64,000 nt of DNA, taken from contig NZ_JAFHKL010000004.1 in NCBI RefSeq assembly GCF_016937655.1, forward strand, positions 362,176-426,175, written 5' to 3'. Source of the stretch: Chromobacterium alkanivorans (GTDB lineage: Bacteria; Pseudomonadota; Gammaproteobacteria; Burkholderiales; Chromobacteriaceae). Shown here piece after piece: positions 25,000-32,126 of the stretch. Positions within the stretch are counted from its first letter, which is position 1; the number at the start of each line of letters is the position of its first letter. The notes beneath the pieces are model-generated. The model did not search any database and had not been told where the DNA came from. It saw only the letters and a list, made by a program, of their open reading frames with translations. Made by a program: the position numbers and the translations under genes.

Positions 25000-25617
25000 T
25001 CATGCCGTCAGCCGGCTCCAGATCAGCGCCAGCCCCAGTGCGAGGAAAAACAAGGCCGAAGCCTTGAGAAACACCATGCGCAGCACCGCCAGCCGCTGGA
25101 AGAACAACTGCGCCAGCAAGCCGTACGCGGTCTTGCACATTAAATCGATCGCCGCCCAGCCCGCCGCCATCCAGCCCAGTTGCGGCGCCAGCGGCGCTTG
25201 GGCGTCGATGAACTGCGGCAGCAGCGCCACGAAAAAAGCGATGTCCTTGGGGTTGCTGATGCCCAACAGAAAGGCATGGGAAAACCACTGCGCCGGCGCG
25301 CCGCTGCGGCCGTCCTGCGCGGCCGCGGCCTGGCCGGCGCCGCGCCAGGCCTTGAGCCCCAGCCACAGCAAATAGCCGGCGCCCAGCAGCTGCAAACCGG
25401 CGAACAGGCCGGGCGAAGCCAGGATCAGCGCGCCCACGCCCAGCGCGGACAAGAGCAGCAGCGACAAAGAGGCCAGCACCCCGCCGACAAACGCCGGCCA
25501 GGCGCGCAGCAAGCCATGCTCGGCGCTGGTGGCCACCATGAACAGCGACAGCGGGCCGGGCACGGCGATCACCACCAGGATGGACAACAAGTAGATGACG
25601 AGAATCTGGCTGGACAT
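25000..25617 (-). CDS. LysE/RhtB-family exporter
   Basis: A 205-residue inner-membrane protein with about six hydrophobic segments, of the LysE/RhtB translocator family that exports amino acids and related small metabolites. The family motif VIAVPGPLSLFMVATSAEHG is at about residues 16-35 and FLLGISNPKDIAFFVALLPQF near 118-138. It lies between uraD (11 bases away) and allantoicase in the ureide operon, which suggests export of a pathway product or intermediate, but the substrate is not indicated by sequence. The repeat copy 2 follows its stop. Confidence 0.88.
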   Translation of the reverse strand: MSSQILVIYLLSILVVIAVPGPLSLFMVATSAEHGLLRAWPAFVGGVLASLSLLLLSALGVGALILASPGLFAGLQLLGAGYLLWLGLKAWRGAGQAAAAQDGRSGAPAQWFSHAFLLGISNPKDIAFFVALLPQFIDAQAPLAPQLGWMAAGWAAIDLMCKTAYGLLAQLFFQRLAVLRMVFLKASALFFLALGLALIWSRLTA

Positions 25618-25628
25618 AGCGGCTCCGG

Positions 25629-26138
25629 CTAGGCGATCAGCTCGGCCAGACGCAGGCCGGCAATCCGGTAGATCTGCTGCAAACAGGCCTGCCGCTCCGC
25701 TTCCGGCTCGGCGGCCAGCCGCCGCTGAAACTCGGCGATGATGTCGGCGCGCTGATAGCCGCGCACCGCCAAAATGAAGGGGAAACCAAAGCGCGCCCGG
25801 TAGTCGGCGTTCAGCCGCCGCAACAGCTCCAGCTCCTGCGGCGAACACTGGTCCAGCCCGGCGCCGCCTTGCTCGGCGGCGGATTCGGCGGTCACCTCCC
25901 CGCGCAGCGCCGCCTTGCCGGCCAGCTCAGGGTGGGCGCGGATCAGGCGCAATTGCGCCTCCTCGTCCGCCTCCTCCACCTGTCGCCGCATGCAGCCGTG
26001 CAAATCGGCCACGCTGGCGAACGGCCGCTGATCGGCCGCCTGCGCCGCCACCCAGGGCGAATGCTCGAAAATGCCGCCCAGCGCGGCGACGAACCGCTCC
26101 GTCGGCAGCGTGTTCAACTGCGCCAGCGTCAAGGACAT
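25629..26138 (-). CDS. uraD: 2-oxo-4-hydroxy-4-carboxy-5-ureidoimidazoline decarboxylase
   Basis: UraD converts OHCU, the product of 5-hydroxyisourate hydrolysis, to S-allantoin. The 169-residue all-helical protein has the conserved FEHSPWVA, LIRAHPELAGKA (catalytic His-Pro-Glu) and the FGFPFILAVRG motifs. The ATG at 26138 has GGAG upstream and overlaps the end of puuE by 10 bases, so the two are translationally linked. The order puuE-uraD-lysE fits stepwise conversion of urate to allantoate. Confidence 0.94.
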   Translation of the reverse strand: MSLTLAQLNTLPTERFVAALGGIFEHSPWVAAQAADQRPFASVADLHGCMRRQVEEADEEAQLRLIRAHPELAGKAALRGEVTAESAAEQGGAGLDQCSPQELELLRRLNADYRARFGFPFILAVRGYQRADIIAEFQRRLAAEPEAERQACLQQIYRIAGLRLAELIA

Positions 26139-27067
26139 GATCCGTCTCCGGTGAAAGGATGCGCTTCCCGCCAATGCCGGGCGATATCCACCCGCCGGCA
26201 CACCCACACCCGCGGATGCGTTTCCAAATAATCGAGAAAGCGGCGCAGGCCGGCGAAGCGGCCGGGGCGGCCGATCAGCCGGCAATGCAGCCCCACCGAC
26301 AACATGCGCGGCTTGTCGGCGCCCTCGGCGTAGAGCACGTCGAAAGCGTCTTTCAAATAACTGAAGAAATGCTCGCCGGTATTAAAGCCCTGAGCGGTGG
26401 CGAAGCGCATGTCGTTGGTGTCCAGCGCGTAAGGCACGATCAGATGCGGCTGCTCGCCGCCGTCGCTGCGCCGCACCCGGGTCCAGAACGGCAGATCGTC
26501 GCCGTAGTAATCCGAGTCGTACAGAAAACCACCGTCGTCCGCCACCAGCCGCCGCGTGTTGGGGCTGTCGCGGCCGGTGTACCAGCCGGATGGGCGCTGG
26601 CCGGTCAGGCGGCGGATCGCCTCCACGCAGCGCCGCATATGCTCGCGCTCCACCGCCTCGTCCACCGCTTGGTAATGAATCCAGCGATAGCCGTGGCCGG
26701 CCACCTCGTGGCCCAGCTCCGCCAGCGCGCTGGCCAGCTCCGGGTGCCGCTCCAACGCCATGCCCACGCCAAACACCGTCAACGGCAGGCCGCGCAGCTC
26801 AAACTCGCGCAACACGCGCCAGACCCCGGCGCGCGAGCCGTACTCGTAAATCGACTCCATCGACAGATGCCGCGCCGGGTAGGCCTCCGCGCCGATGATT
26901 TCCGACAAGAACTGCTCGGAGCCGGCGTCGCCATGCAGCACATTGCTCTCGCCGCCCTCCTCGTAATTGAGCACGAACTGCACGGCGATGCGCGCCGCGC
27001 CCGGCCAGTTCGCCTCCGGCAGCTCGCGGCCGTAGCCGATCAAATCGCGTGGATAATCCGCCTGCAT
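26129..27067 (-). CDS. puuE: Allantoinase PuuE (polysaccharide deacetylase fold)
   Basis: PuuE hydrolyses allantoin to allantoate and is unrelated to the metal-dependent AllB allantoinase. The 312-residue protein belongs to the NodB-like polysaccharide deacetylase superfamily: YPRDLIGYG and AVQFVLNYEEGGE at the start, HEVAGHGYRWIHYQ with the characteristic histidines near residue 135, and GWYTGRDSPNTRRL. ATG 27067 has GGAAGG with suitable spacing; ATG 27073 is too close to it. It is the first enzyme gene after the GntR regulator on the same strand. Confidence 0.93.
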   Translation of the reverse strand: MQADYPRDLIGYGRELPEANWPGAARIAVQFVLNYEEGGESNVLHGDAGSEQFLSEIIGAEAYPARHLSMESIYEYGSRAGVWRVLREFELRGLPLTVFGVGMALERHPELASALAELGHEVAGHGYRWIHYQAVDEAVEREHMRRCVEAIRRLTGQRPSGWYTGRDSPNTRRLVADDGGFLYDSDYYGDDLPFWTRVRRSDGGEQPHLIVPYALDTNDMRFATAQGFNTGEHFFSYLKDAFDVLYAEGADKPRMLSVGLHCRLIGRPGRFAGLRRFLDYLETHPRVWVCRRVDIARHWREAHPFTGDGSCP

Positions 27068-27084
27068 GGCCATCCTTCCCGCTG

Positions 27085-27828
27085 TCAGCGCTTGAGGTTG
27101 AACACCGTCCACGGGTCCAGCCGGCCAGGGGCCTCCACCTTCATCCGCCGCTCGCAATCCTCCAGATGGTGGTGCATCGCCGCCGCCGCGCCGGCGCGGT
27201 CGCCGGCCTCCAGCCGCGTCAGGATCGCCTCATGCTCGTCGAAGGAGCAGGCGCTGCGGCCGGGCACATCGTACAAAGCGATGATCAGCGAGGTGCGCGA
27301 ACACAGGCCGTGCATCAGCTCGGTCAATACCTCGTTGTCGGCCAACCGCGCCAGTTGCACATGAAAGGCGTTGGACAGGCGAATCCAGCTGACCCGATCA
27401 CCGCGTTCGAAAGCGGCGCGCTCGTCGGCCACCATGCGCCGCATCGGCGGCAAGCGCGCGGCCAGATCGGGCAAGGCCAGCAGCTTGTCCAGAATCGCCG
27501 CCTCCACCATGCGCCGCGCCTCGAACACATCGCGGGTTTCCTTCTCGTCCGGCTTGGCGACGAAAGCGCCGCGATTGGGCTGGATATCGACAATCTTGTC
27601 GTGCGCCAACTGGGCCAACGCGCTGCGGGCGCTGCTGCGCGAGCACTGGAAGGCGTCGCATAGCACCGCCTCGGTCAGCTTGACCCCCGGCAACAGCCGT
27701 TGGTCTATCACCGCGTCGAAGATTTCCCAGTACAGGCGGTCGGCGTCATTGCTCGGCGCGCCGTCGCCCACCAGGGTGGACGCCCTGGGCGCGGTGGCGG
27801 CGGACGTTCCGTTAGCGGAATGCAACAT
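27085..27828 (-). CDS. GntR (FadR subfamily) regulator of ureide metabolism
   Basis: A 247-residue regulator. The winged helix lies at about residues 32-100 (LYWEIFDAVIDQRLLPGVKL, then FQCSRSSARSALAQLAHDKI), followed by an all-helical FCD effector domain to about 225, with histidines (NAFHVQLA, FDEHEAIL, MHHHLED) that in relatives bind a metal and a carboxylate ligand. The ATG at 27828 follows GGGAGGAG; a longer ORF upstream runs into the operator region. It diverges from hiuH-puuD, and two matching palindromes lie between. A ureide such as allantoin or allantoate as inducer is an inference. Confidence 0.9.
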   Translation of the reverse strand: MLHSANGTSAATAPRASTLVGDGAPSNDADRLYWEIFDAVIDQRLLPGVKLTEAVLCDAFQCSRSSARSALAQLAHDKIVDIQPNRGAFVAKPDEKETRDVFEARRMVEAAILDKLLALPDLAARLPPMRRMVADERAAFERGDRVSWIRLSNAFHVQLARLADNEVLTELMHGLCSRTSLIIALYDVPGRSACSFDEHEAILTRLEAGDRAGAAAAMHHHLEDCERRMKVEAPGRLDPWTVFNLKR

Positions 27829-27873
27829 GTCTCCTCCCGGTATTTCCATATCCTGCTCTATGCCTTCAGAATT

Positions 27874-27883
27874 TTGTTGACAA
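27874..27883 (+). promoter_or_regulatory. GntR/FadR-type operator half of the divergent region, site 1
   Basis: TTGTTGACAA fits the TTGT-nn-ACAA palindrome of FadR-subfamily regulators. It overlaps TTGACA (27877-27882), a good -35 for the plus-strand hiuH-puuD operon; the -10 is weak. Confidence 0.6.
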
Positions 27884-27916
27884 TTATTGTCGTGGGCAAA
27901 CACTATCGTCAACACA

Positions 27917-27930
27917 AATTGTCGACAATT
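27917..27930 (+). promoter_or_regulatory. GntR/FadR-type operator, site 2
   Basis: AATTGTCGACAATT is a perfect 14-bp palindrome with the TTGT-nn-ACAA core, centred about 45 bases from site 1 and between the divergent GntR and hiuH genes. Confidence 0.68.
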
Positions 27931-28005
27931 TTAAATCGCCATCGCGAACAACAAGATCGACAACAGGTCCGCCAGATCGGGCCGTACAACAAAGGAGAAA
28001 CAACC

Positions 28006-28359
28006 ATGGGCAAACTATCCACCCATGTGCTGGACACCATGCACGGCAAGCCGGCGGCGGGCGTGCGCTGCCAGTTGTACCGGCTGGACGGCGAACAACG
28101 CCAATTGCTGGCCGACGCGACCACCAACCGCGACGGCCGCTGCGAGCGCCCGCTGCTGGAAGGCGAATCACTGCGCGCCGGCGTGTACGAACTGCTGTTC
28201 CATGCCGGCGATTACTTCGCCGCTCAGGGCGTGAAGCTGCCGGAGCCGCGCTTCCTGGACCAGGTGGCGTTGCGTTTCGGCATCGCCAATGCGGACGAAA
28301 ACTACCATGTGCCGCTGGTGGTGACGCCGTGGTCCTACTCCACCTATCGCGGCAGTTGA
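28006..28359 (+). CDS. hiuH: 5-hydroxyisourate hydrolase (transthyretin-related)
   Basis: Hydrolyses 5-hydroxyisourate, made by urate oxidation, to OHCU. The 117-residue protein has the family marks LSTHVLDTMHGKPAAGV (catalytic His), the Arg/Thr-containing middle strand and the invariant C-terminal YRGS. Ribosome binding site AAAGGAG lies seven bases before the ATG. It is transcribed divergently from the GntR regulator and is followed by puuD 33 bases later, so the two first urate-degrading steps form one operon. Confidence 0.95.
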   Translation: MGKLSTHVLDTMHGKPAAGVRCQLYRLDGEQRQLLADATTNRDGRCERPLLEGESLRAGVYELLFHAGDYFAAQGVKLPEPRFLDQVALRFGIANADENYHVPLVVTPWSYSTYRGS

Positions 28360-28392
28360 CGCTGTTCCCGTCCCCCACCCGGAAACCTCGCC

Positions 28393-29673
28393 ATGGAAAA
28401 CTACCTGCTGGAGCTGGGCAACCTGCTGCTGCGCTGGTTGCACGTGATCGCCGCCATCGCCTGGATAGGCGAATCGATTTACTTCGTCATGCTGGACAAC
28501 AGCCTGTCCCCGCCCTCCGCCGCCGATGCCCGGCGCGGCCTGCACGGCGAGATGTTCGCCGTACACGGCGGCGGCTTCTACCACAACCAGAAATACCTGG
28601 GCCAACCGCCGTTCCCGCTGGACGACAAGCTGCACTGGTCGTTCTGGAAATCCTACGCCACCTGGCTGTCCGGCTTCGGCCTGTTCTCCCTGCTCTACCT
28701 GTTCAACGCCTCCTTCTACCTGGTCAACCCGGCCAGCCCCTGGGCCTGGGCGGCGGCCTTGTCCGGCGGCCAGGCCGCGCTGATCGCCACCGGCTTCCTG
28801 CTGGGCGGCTGGCTGGCTTACGACCAGCTCTGCCGCCGCATCAGCCCGAACATGAACCGCGACGGCCCGCTCAGCCTGGCGGTGGCGCTGCTGATGACGC
28901 TGGTAGCCTACGCCAGCAGCCAGATCTTCCAGGGCCGCGCCGCCTTCCTGATCACCGGCGCGGTGATGGCCACCTGCATGTCGGCCAATGTCCTGTTCTG
29001 GATCATCCCCGGCCAGCGCCGCATGGTACGCGCCATCCGGGCCGGCGAAAAACCCAATCCGCTGGACGGCCTGCGCGGCAAGCAGCGCTCGGTGCACAAC
29101 ACCTATTTCACGCTGCCGGCGGTGTTCCTGATGATCAGCAACCATTACTCCTTCACCTACGGCAACCCCCACGCCTGGCTGATCATGGTGCTGTTCATCC
29201 TGTCCGGCGCGCTGATCCGTCAATACTTCGTGCTGCGCCACTCCGGCCGCAAGCGGCCGCTGCTGCCGGCGCTGGGCGGCCTGTTGCTGGTCGGCGTGGC
29301 ATTGTTGGCCGCGCCGCCCCTGCCCGGCAGCGCGCCCGCCGCCCCGCAAGCCGCGACGCCGGCTCCCACCAAGGCCGCGGCAAGCTCCCCGCTGCCGGCG
29401 GCGACGGAAACGGCGGCCGACGCCCGCCTGCGCCAGATTCACGCCATCATCCAGAACCGCTGTCTGTCCTGCCACTCCGCCACGCCCAGCCAGGCCGGTT
29501 TTGTGGCGCCGCCGGCCGGCTTGAAGTTCGACGATGCGCAGGAAATCGTCAGCAACGCTCTCAGAATCAAGCAGGCGGTGGCGTCCAAATACATGCCGCT
29601 GGCCAATTTGACCCAGATGACCCAGGAGGAGCGCGAGATTCTGGCGAAATGGGGGCCGACGTCCAGCCGCTAG
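28393..29673 (+). CDS. puuD: Membrane urate hydroxylase PuuD with C-terminal cytochrome c domain
   Basis: PuuD oxidises urate to 5-hydroxyisourate at the inner membrane and passes electrons through its own cytochrome c domain instead of making hydrogen peroxide. The 426-residue protein has a DUF989-type membrane part of about eight segments (RWLHVIAAIAWIGESIYF at the start, HNTYFTLPAVFLMISNHY later), a Pro/Ala-rich linker near residues 310-345, and a heme-binding CLSCH at 357-361 with Met in KYMPLAN as likely axial ligand. No other urate oxidase is present. It completes the pathway with hiuH and uraD. Confidence 0.94.
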   Translation: MENYLLELGNLLLRWLHVIAAIAWIGESIYFVMLDNSLSPPSAADARRGLHGEMFAVHGGGFYHNQKYLGQPPFPLDDKLHWSFWKSYATWLSGFGLFSLLYLFNASFYLVNPASPWAWAAALSGGQAALIATGFLLGGWLAYDQLCRRISPNMNRDGPLSLAVALLMTLVAYASSQIFQGRAAFLITGAVMATCMSANVLFWIIPGQRRMVRAIRAGEKPNPLDGLRGKQRSVHNTYFTLPAVFLMISNHYSFTYGNPHAWLIMVLFILSGALIRQYFVLRHSGRKRPLLPALGGLLLVGVALLAAPPLPGSAPAAPQAATPAPTKAAASSPLPAATETAADARLRQIHAIIQNRCLSCHSATPSQAGFVAPPAGLKFDDAQEIVSNALRIKQAVASKYMPLANLTQMTQEEREILAKWGPTSSR

Positions 29674-29716
29674 CGCAACGCCGGCAGGTTTTAAAAATAA
29701 AGAATGGTTCAGTCAC

Positions 29717-29754
29717 ATGGGGCGGCTGGGGATAACTTCCCCATACCGCCCCAT
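29717..29754. repeat. Strong two-step hairpin in the puuD downstream region
   Basis: Outer arms ATGGGGCGG and CCGCCCCAT enclose inner arms GGGGA and TCCCC around TAACT. It starts 44 bases after the puuD stop. No T-tract follows on either strand, so it is not a clear terminator. Neighbouring bases 29755-29857 hold no recognisable gene. Confidence 0.55.
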
Positions 29755-29857
29755 CTTGTGGATATCTCAAACAAGCCAAGAAGAAGCCACCTCACCTTGA
29801 CCCCGCCGGCCCCCTCGGCAACAATCCCCAGGTTGCCGCCAAAACAAGCGGCACACG

Positions 29858-30003
29858 GGATTGGCGTCCCGTCGCTAGCATTAACCCTGGGCCTACGCAG
29901 CATGCTGCGTGGGCTGCTTTGCCATGGCCGCGCCATTCGGCAGGCGTGTGGGAGGAGGGTGCCATGCACTCGCCGGTTTAATGCTAGCCCGGTACGCCAA
30001 TCC
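29858..30003. mobile_element. 146-bp element bounded by about 29-bp imperfect inverted repeats
   Basis: Left arm 29858-29886 opens GGATTGGCGTCCCG and holds GCTAGCATTAACC. Right arm 29975-30003 is the inverse, reading on the other strand GGATTGGCGTACCG then GCTAGCATTAAACC, so about 26 positions match with one base shifted. Inside is a perfect 16-bp palindrome ACGCAGCATGCTGCGT (29895-29910). It has no coding capacity of its own. Sequence differs from the 140-bp MITE family. It lies just before two small orphan genes. Confidence 0.6.
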
Positions 30004-30074
30004 GCTCACGCGCCTGCCTCACCTCAGTCTTCCCCGGCAGGTGGTTTATCTTGTGTCACAGCAGGAGAAACACC

Positions 30075-30365
30075 ATGCAACATCCTCAAAACTTTCCCCG
30101 TCGCCGCCGCTACAAACTGCACTCGCTGGAGCAGCAGGAAGCCTTGCTTCCCTTTGTTCGCTTCTGCCCCGGCCGTACCTATGCGCATTACTGGCAAATG
30201 CCCATGCCCAGCAAGGATGCTCCCGCCGATGCCGCTTATGGCCGCGAATGCGCGGCTCACCTGCTGCAATGGCTGAAGGACAACCGCGAATACGTCGGCA
30301 AAGGCCTGCTCAGCCGTGTAGCGCGCGACATCGACTTTGACGACCGCGACGGACGCGGCCAGTGA
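30075..30365 (+). CDS. Hypothetical protein, 96 residues
   Basis: I do not recognise this family. The start at 30075 has AGGAG eight bases upstream. The protein is basic at the N-terminus (FPRRRRYKL), aromatic in the middle (CPGRTYAHYWQMP) and acidic at the end (DIDFDDRDGR), without signal peptide or membrane segment. It is directly followed by a 52-codon gene whose ATG abuts its stop codon. Codon use is less GC-biased than neighbours. The setting between an inverted-repeat element and palindromic repeats suggests recently acquired DNA, possibly a phage or island remnant. Confidence 0.68.
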   Translation: MQHPQNFPRRRRYKLHSLEQQEALLPFVRFCPGRTYAHYWQMPMPSKDAPADAAYGRECAAHLLQWLKDNREYVGKGLLSRVARDIDFDDRDGRGQ

Positions 30366-30524
30366 ATGGGTTTCTTCAACTATTTGGAAATCATCATGCT
30401 GCTGGGTGCCGACCGGGTCCGGGTCTATCGCCATGTCGATAGCCAACACCAGATCTACCTGGCGCTGGGACAGCGGTTTAACCTAGAAGCGCGCTTCCGC
30501 CGCATCCGCCTGCGAAACCGCTAA
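30366..30524 (+). CDS. Hypothetical small protein, 52 residues
   Basis: An unrecognised small ORF starting on the base after the stop of the preceding gene. It encodes an N-terminal hydrophobic stretch (GFFNYLEIIMLLGA) and a basic C-terminus ending ARFRRIRLRNR, which could be a nucleic-acid-binding or membrane-anchored peptide. No separate ribosome binding site is visible, so expression would rely on translational coupling. The ORF could be spurious; the contiguous arrangement and an intact frame are the only support. Confidence 0.5.
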   Translation: MGFFNYLEIIMLLGADRVRVYRHVDSQHQIYLALGQRFNLEARFRRIRLRNR

Positions 30525-30533
30525 GCGTCTTGC

Positions 30534-30610
30534 GGTGGGTATCGCTGCGCTCCACCCACCCTACGTGAGGCGGATTGGTAGGGTGGGTGGAGCCGTAGGC
30601 GATACCCACC
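30534..30610. repeat. Intergenic palindromic repeat, copy A
   Basis: Arms GGTGGGTATCGC with GCGATACCCACC, and inside them GCTCCACCCACCCTAC with GTAGGGTGGGTGGAGC, around the loop GTGAGGCGGATTG. The whole 77 bases can form one long hairpin. The same type of repeat is scattered in intergenic regions of many proteobacteria. Confidence 0.8.
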
Positions 30611-30656
30611 AAACCCCGCCGCCAAGATCCAAGCATCGGTCCCATCGCGTTTCCGC

Positions 30657-30731
30657 GTGGGTATCGCTGCGCTCCCCCATCCTACGTGAGGCGGATTGGT
30701 AGGGTGGGTGGAGCCATAGGCGATACCCACC
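30657..30731. repeat. Intergenic palindromic repeat, copy B
   Basis: Second copy in the same orientation, 46 bases after copy A, with the same loop and a few arm changes (GCTCCCCCATCCTAC against GTAGGGTGGGTGGAGC). The remainder of the gap up to 30852 shows no feature. Confidence 0.8.
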
Positions 30732-30852
30732 AATCCCCGCCATCAAAACCCTAAGGATCACGCCCAATACGCTTCCATTCGCGTCGGGGCGGGAAATTTT
30801 GTGAAACGGAGCAGCGCGGAAAGGACTGGAATGCAAACGCGCGTCCTGTCTT

Positions 30853-31479
30853 TCAGGACGCGCTACCCTGCCAACAGACGCCGCCGAGCAGCGGCTCCGC
30901 CCAGAAAGGCGGGCGAGCCGCCTCCTCTGTTGTCTTCGCCATTTCCACCCAGGCCTCCTGCTTGCTCCATTCGTACAAGACGCCGGGCTGGATCAGATGC
31001 AGGTAAACGCGCTCGAAGGCCGACGATTCCAGCAAATCGTGAGTGGCGGCGGTCAGCGCCGCTTCCTGGATGAAGGCGGGAAACAGGGTGGTGGCGGCCA
31101 CGCCGCCGAACTGTGGAATATTGGCCGCCAGCAGCAGGCTCAATTCATAACCGGGCTTGGCCGCGTAGCGCTTCACGCATTTGGCCTGAATCCGGTATTT
31201 GATCGCGGCGATCGGCGCGTTGGGCACGCTGATGTCCACATCCTCGCCCTGCAGCGCCTGGCGCACCTCGCGCGCGCGCAGACAGCCTTTGCCGCCGCCA
31301 AAAAGATGTTCGTCCGCATGCACTTCCGTCACTTCAAAAGCGATTCGCCGGCCGTCGCTGAGGGTGGCGCCGACATCCGGCAGCGGCGGCGGCCAGGACT
31401 GTCGGTCCACGGCGTGCAAACCCTTGCGCTGCAATAGACGCAGCACCAGTTCCAGCTCCTTCTGCGCTTTTAACGCCAT
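30853..31479 (-). CDS. Hypothetical protein with possible PD-(D/E)xK-nuclease-like motif
   Basis: A 208-residue protein I cannot assign to a family. The start at 31479 is preceded by GGGGGAG. The N-terminal region has LPDVGATLSDGRRIAFEVTEVHADEH; the spacing Pro-Asp, short strand, then Glu-x-Thr resembles the core of degenerate PD-(D/E)xK nucleases, with a preceding helix (KAQKELELVLRLLQRKG). This is only an inference. Two Trp-rich segments near the C-terminus follow. It is monocistronic, with an AT-rich upstream region of 185 bases. Confidence 0.72.
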   Translation of the reverse strand: MALKAQKELELVLRLLQRKGLHAVDRQSWPPPLPDVGATLSDGRRIAFEVTEVHADEHLFGGGKGCLRAREVRQALQGEDVDISVPNAPIAAIKYRIQAKCVKRYAAKPGYELSLLLAANIPQFGGVAATTLFPAFIQEAALTAATHDLLESSAFERVYLHLIQPGVLYEWSKQEAWVEMAKTTEEAARPPFWAEPLLGGVCWQGSAS

Positions 31480-31664
31480 CGGCCTCCCCCAGCGCACGCC
31501 TGCCGGCGTTGCGGCGCGGTTGCGGCCGGAACGCCGAGACGCGGTTATTTTGGCTATCGCTCAACCCAACCCGGCACAAGATATTTCTTTTTAGCACAAA
31601 AAATAAGCTATTCAGATTGGATTTAAAGTTTGATAAGCGATGCCGCGCCACCGCGGGGCGCGTT

Positions 31665-32126
31665 TCAGTCTTGGGAATCCCCTTCGCCGGGCAGCACCAC
31701 GAACTCGCCGTCCAGGCCGCCCACCGCTTCGCCGTCGCATTCCAGCGCCACCGCCAGCCGCAGCCGCCCCATGCGGCCGCGCCGCAAGGCGCGCTCCAGC
31801 TTGTCCCAGGCGGCGGGCTCCGGCGCGGCGGCTCGAGCCAGGAAGCCGGCGGCGATGGGTTTGTCGTAACGCATGCTGTTGCCGTGGATGATAACGCGGC
31901 CCGGCAAGCCGCGTTCGCGCAAGCGCATGAACACCAGACACCAGGCGGCGAGGATGGCCACCGCCGAGGCGCTGCCGCCAAACACGGTGGCGCGGTGGTT
32001 GATATTGGGCGCCAGCGGCGCGCGCAGGATCACGCTATCGCCGCTGGCCTCGACCACGCCGACCGCCATCGCGGCGGACAGCGGGATGTGTTGGTGGAGG
32101 TAGTCTTCAAGCGCCTGTGGACTCAT
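31665..32126 (-). CDS. YiiD-C-type thioesterase-domain protein
   Basis: A 153-residue hot-dog-fold protein like the C-terminal domain of YiiD. Marks are LHQHIPLSAAMAVGVVEASG and the active-site-like segment NINHRATVFGGSASAVAILAAW. It probably cleaves an acyl-CoA or acyl-carrier thioester, substrate unknown. The start at 32126 follows GGGAG. Its first codons overlap the end of the S9 peptidase gene by 20 bases, so the two are co-transcribed, but no functional link is evident. Confidence 0.85.
   Translation of the reverse strand: MSPQALEDYLHQHIPLSAAMAVGVVEASGDSVILRAPLAPNINHRATVFGGSASAVAILAAWCLVFMRLRERGLPGRVIIHGNSMRYDKPIAAGFLARAAAPEPAAWDKLERALRRGRMGRLRLAVALECDGEAVGGLDGEFVVLPGEGDSQD

Noticed and set aside
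29858..30003. Integron attC site
   Set aside because: The arms do not fit the attC core consensus (RYYYAAC and GTTRRRY) and no integrase or cassette gene is adjacent.
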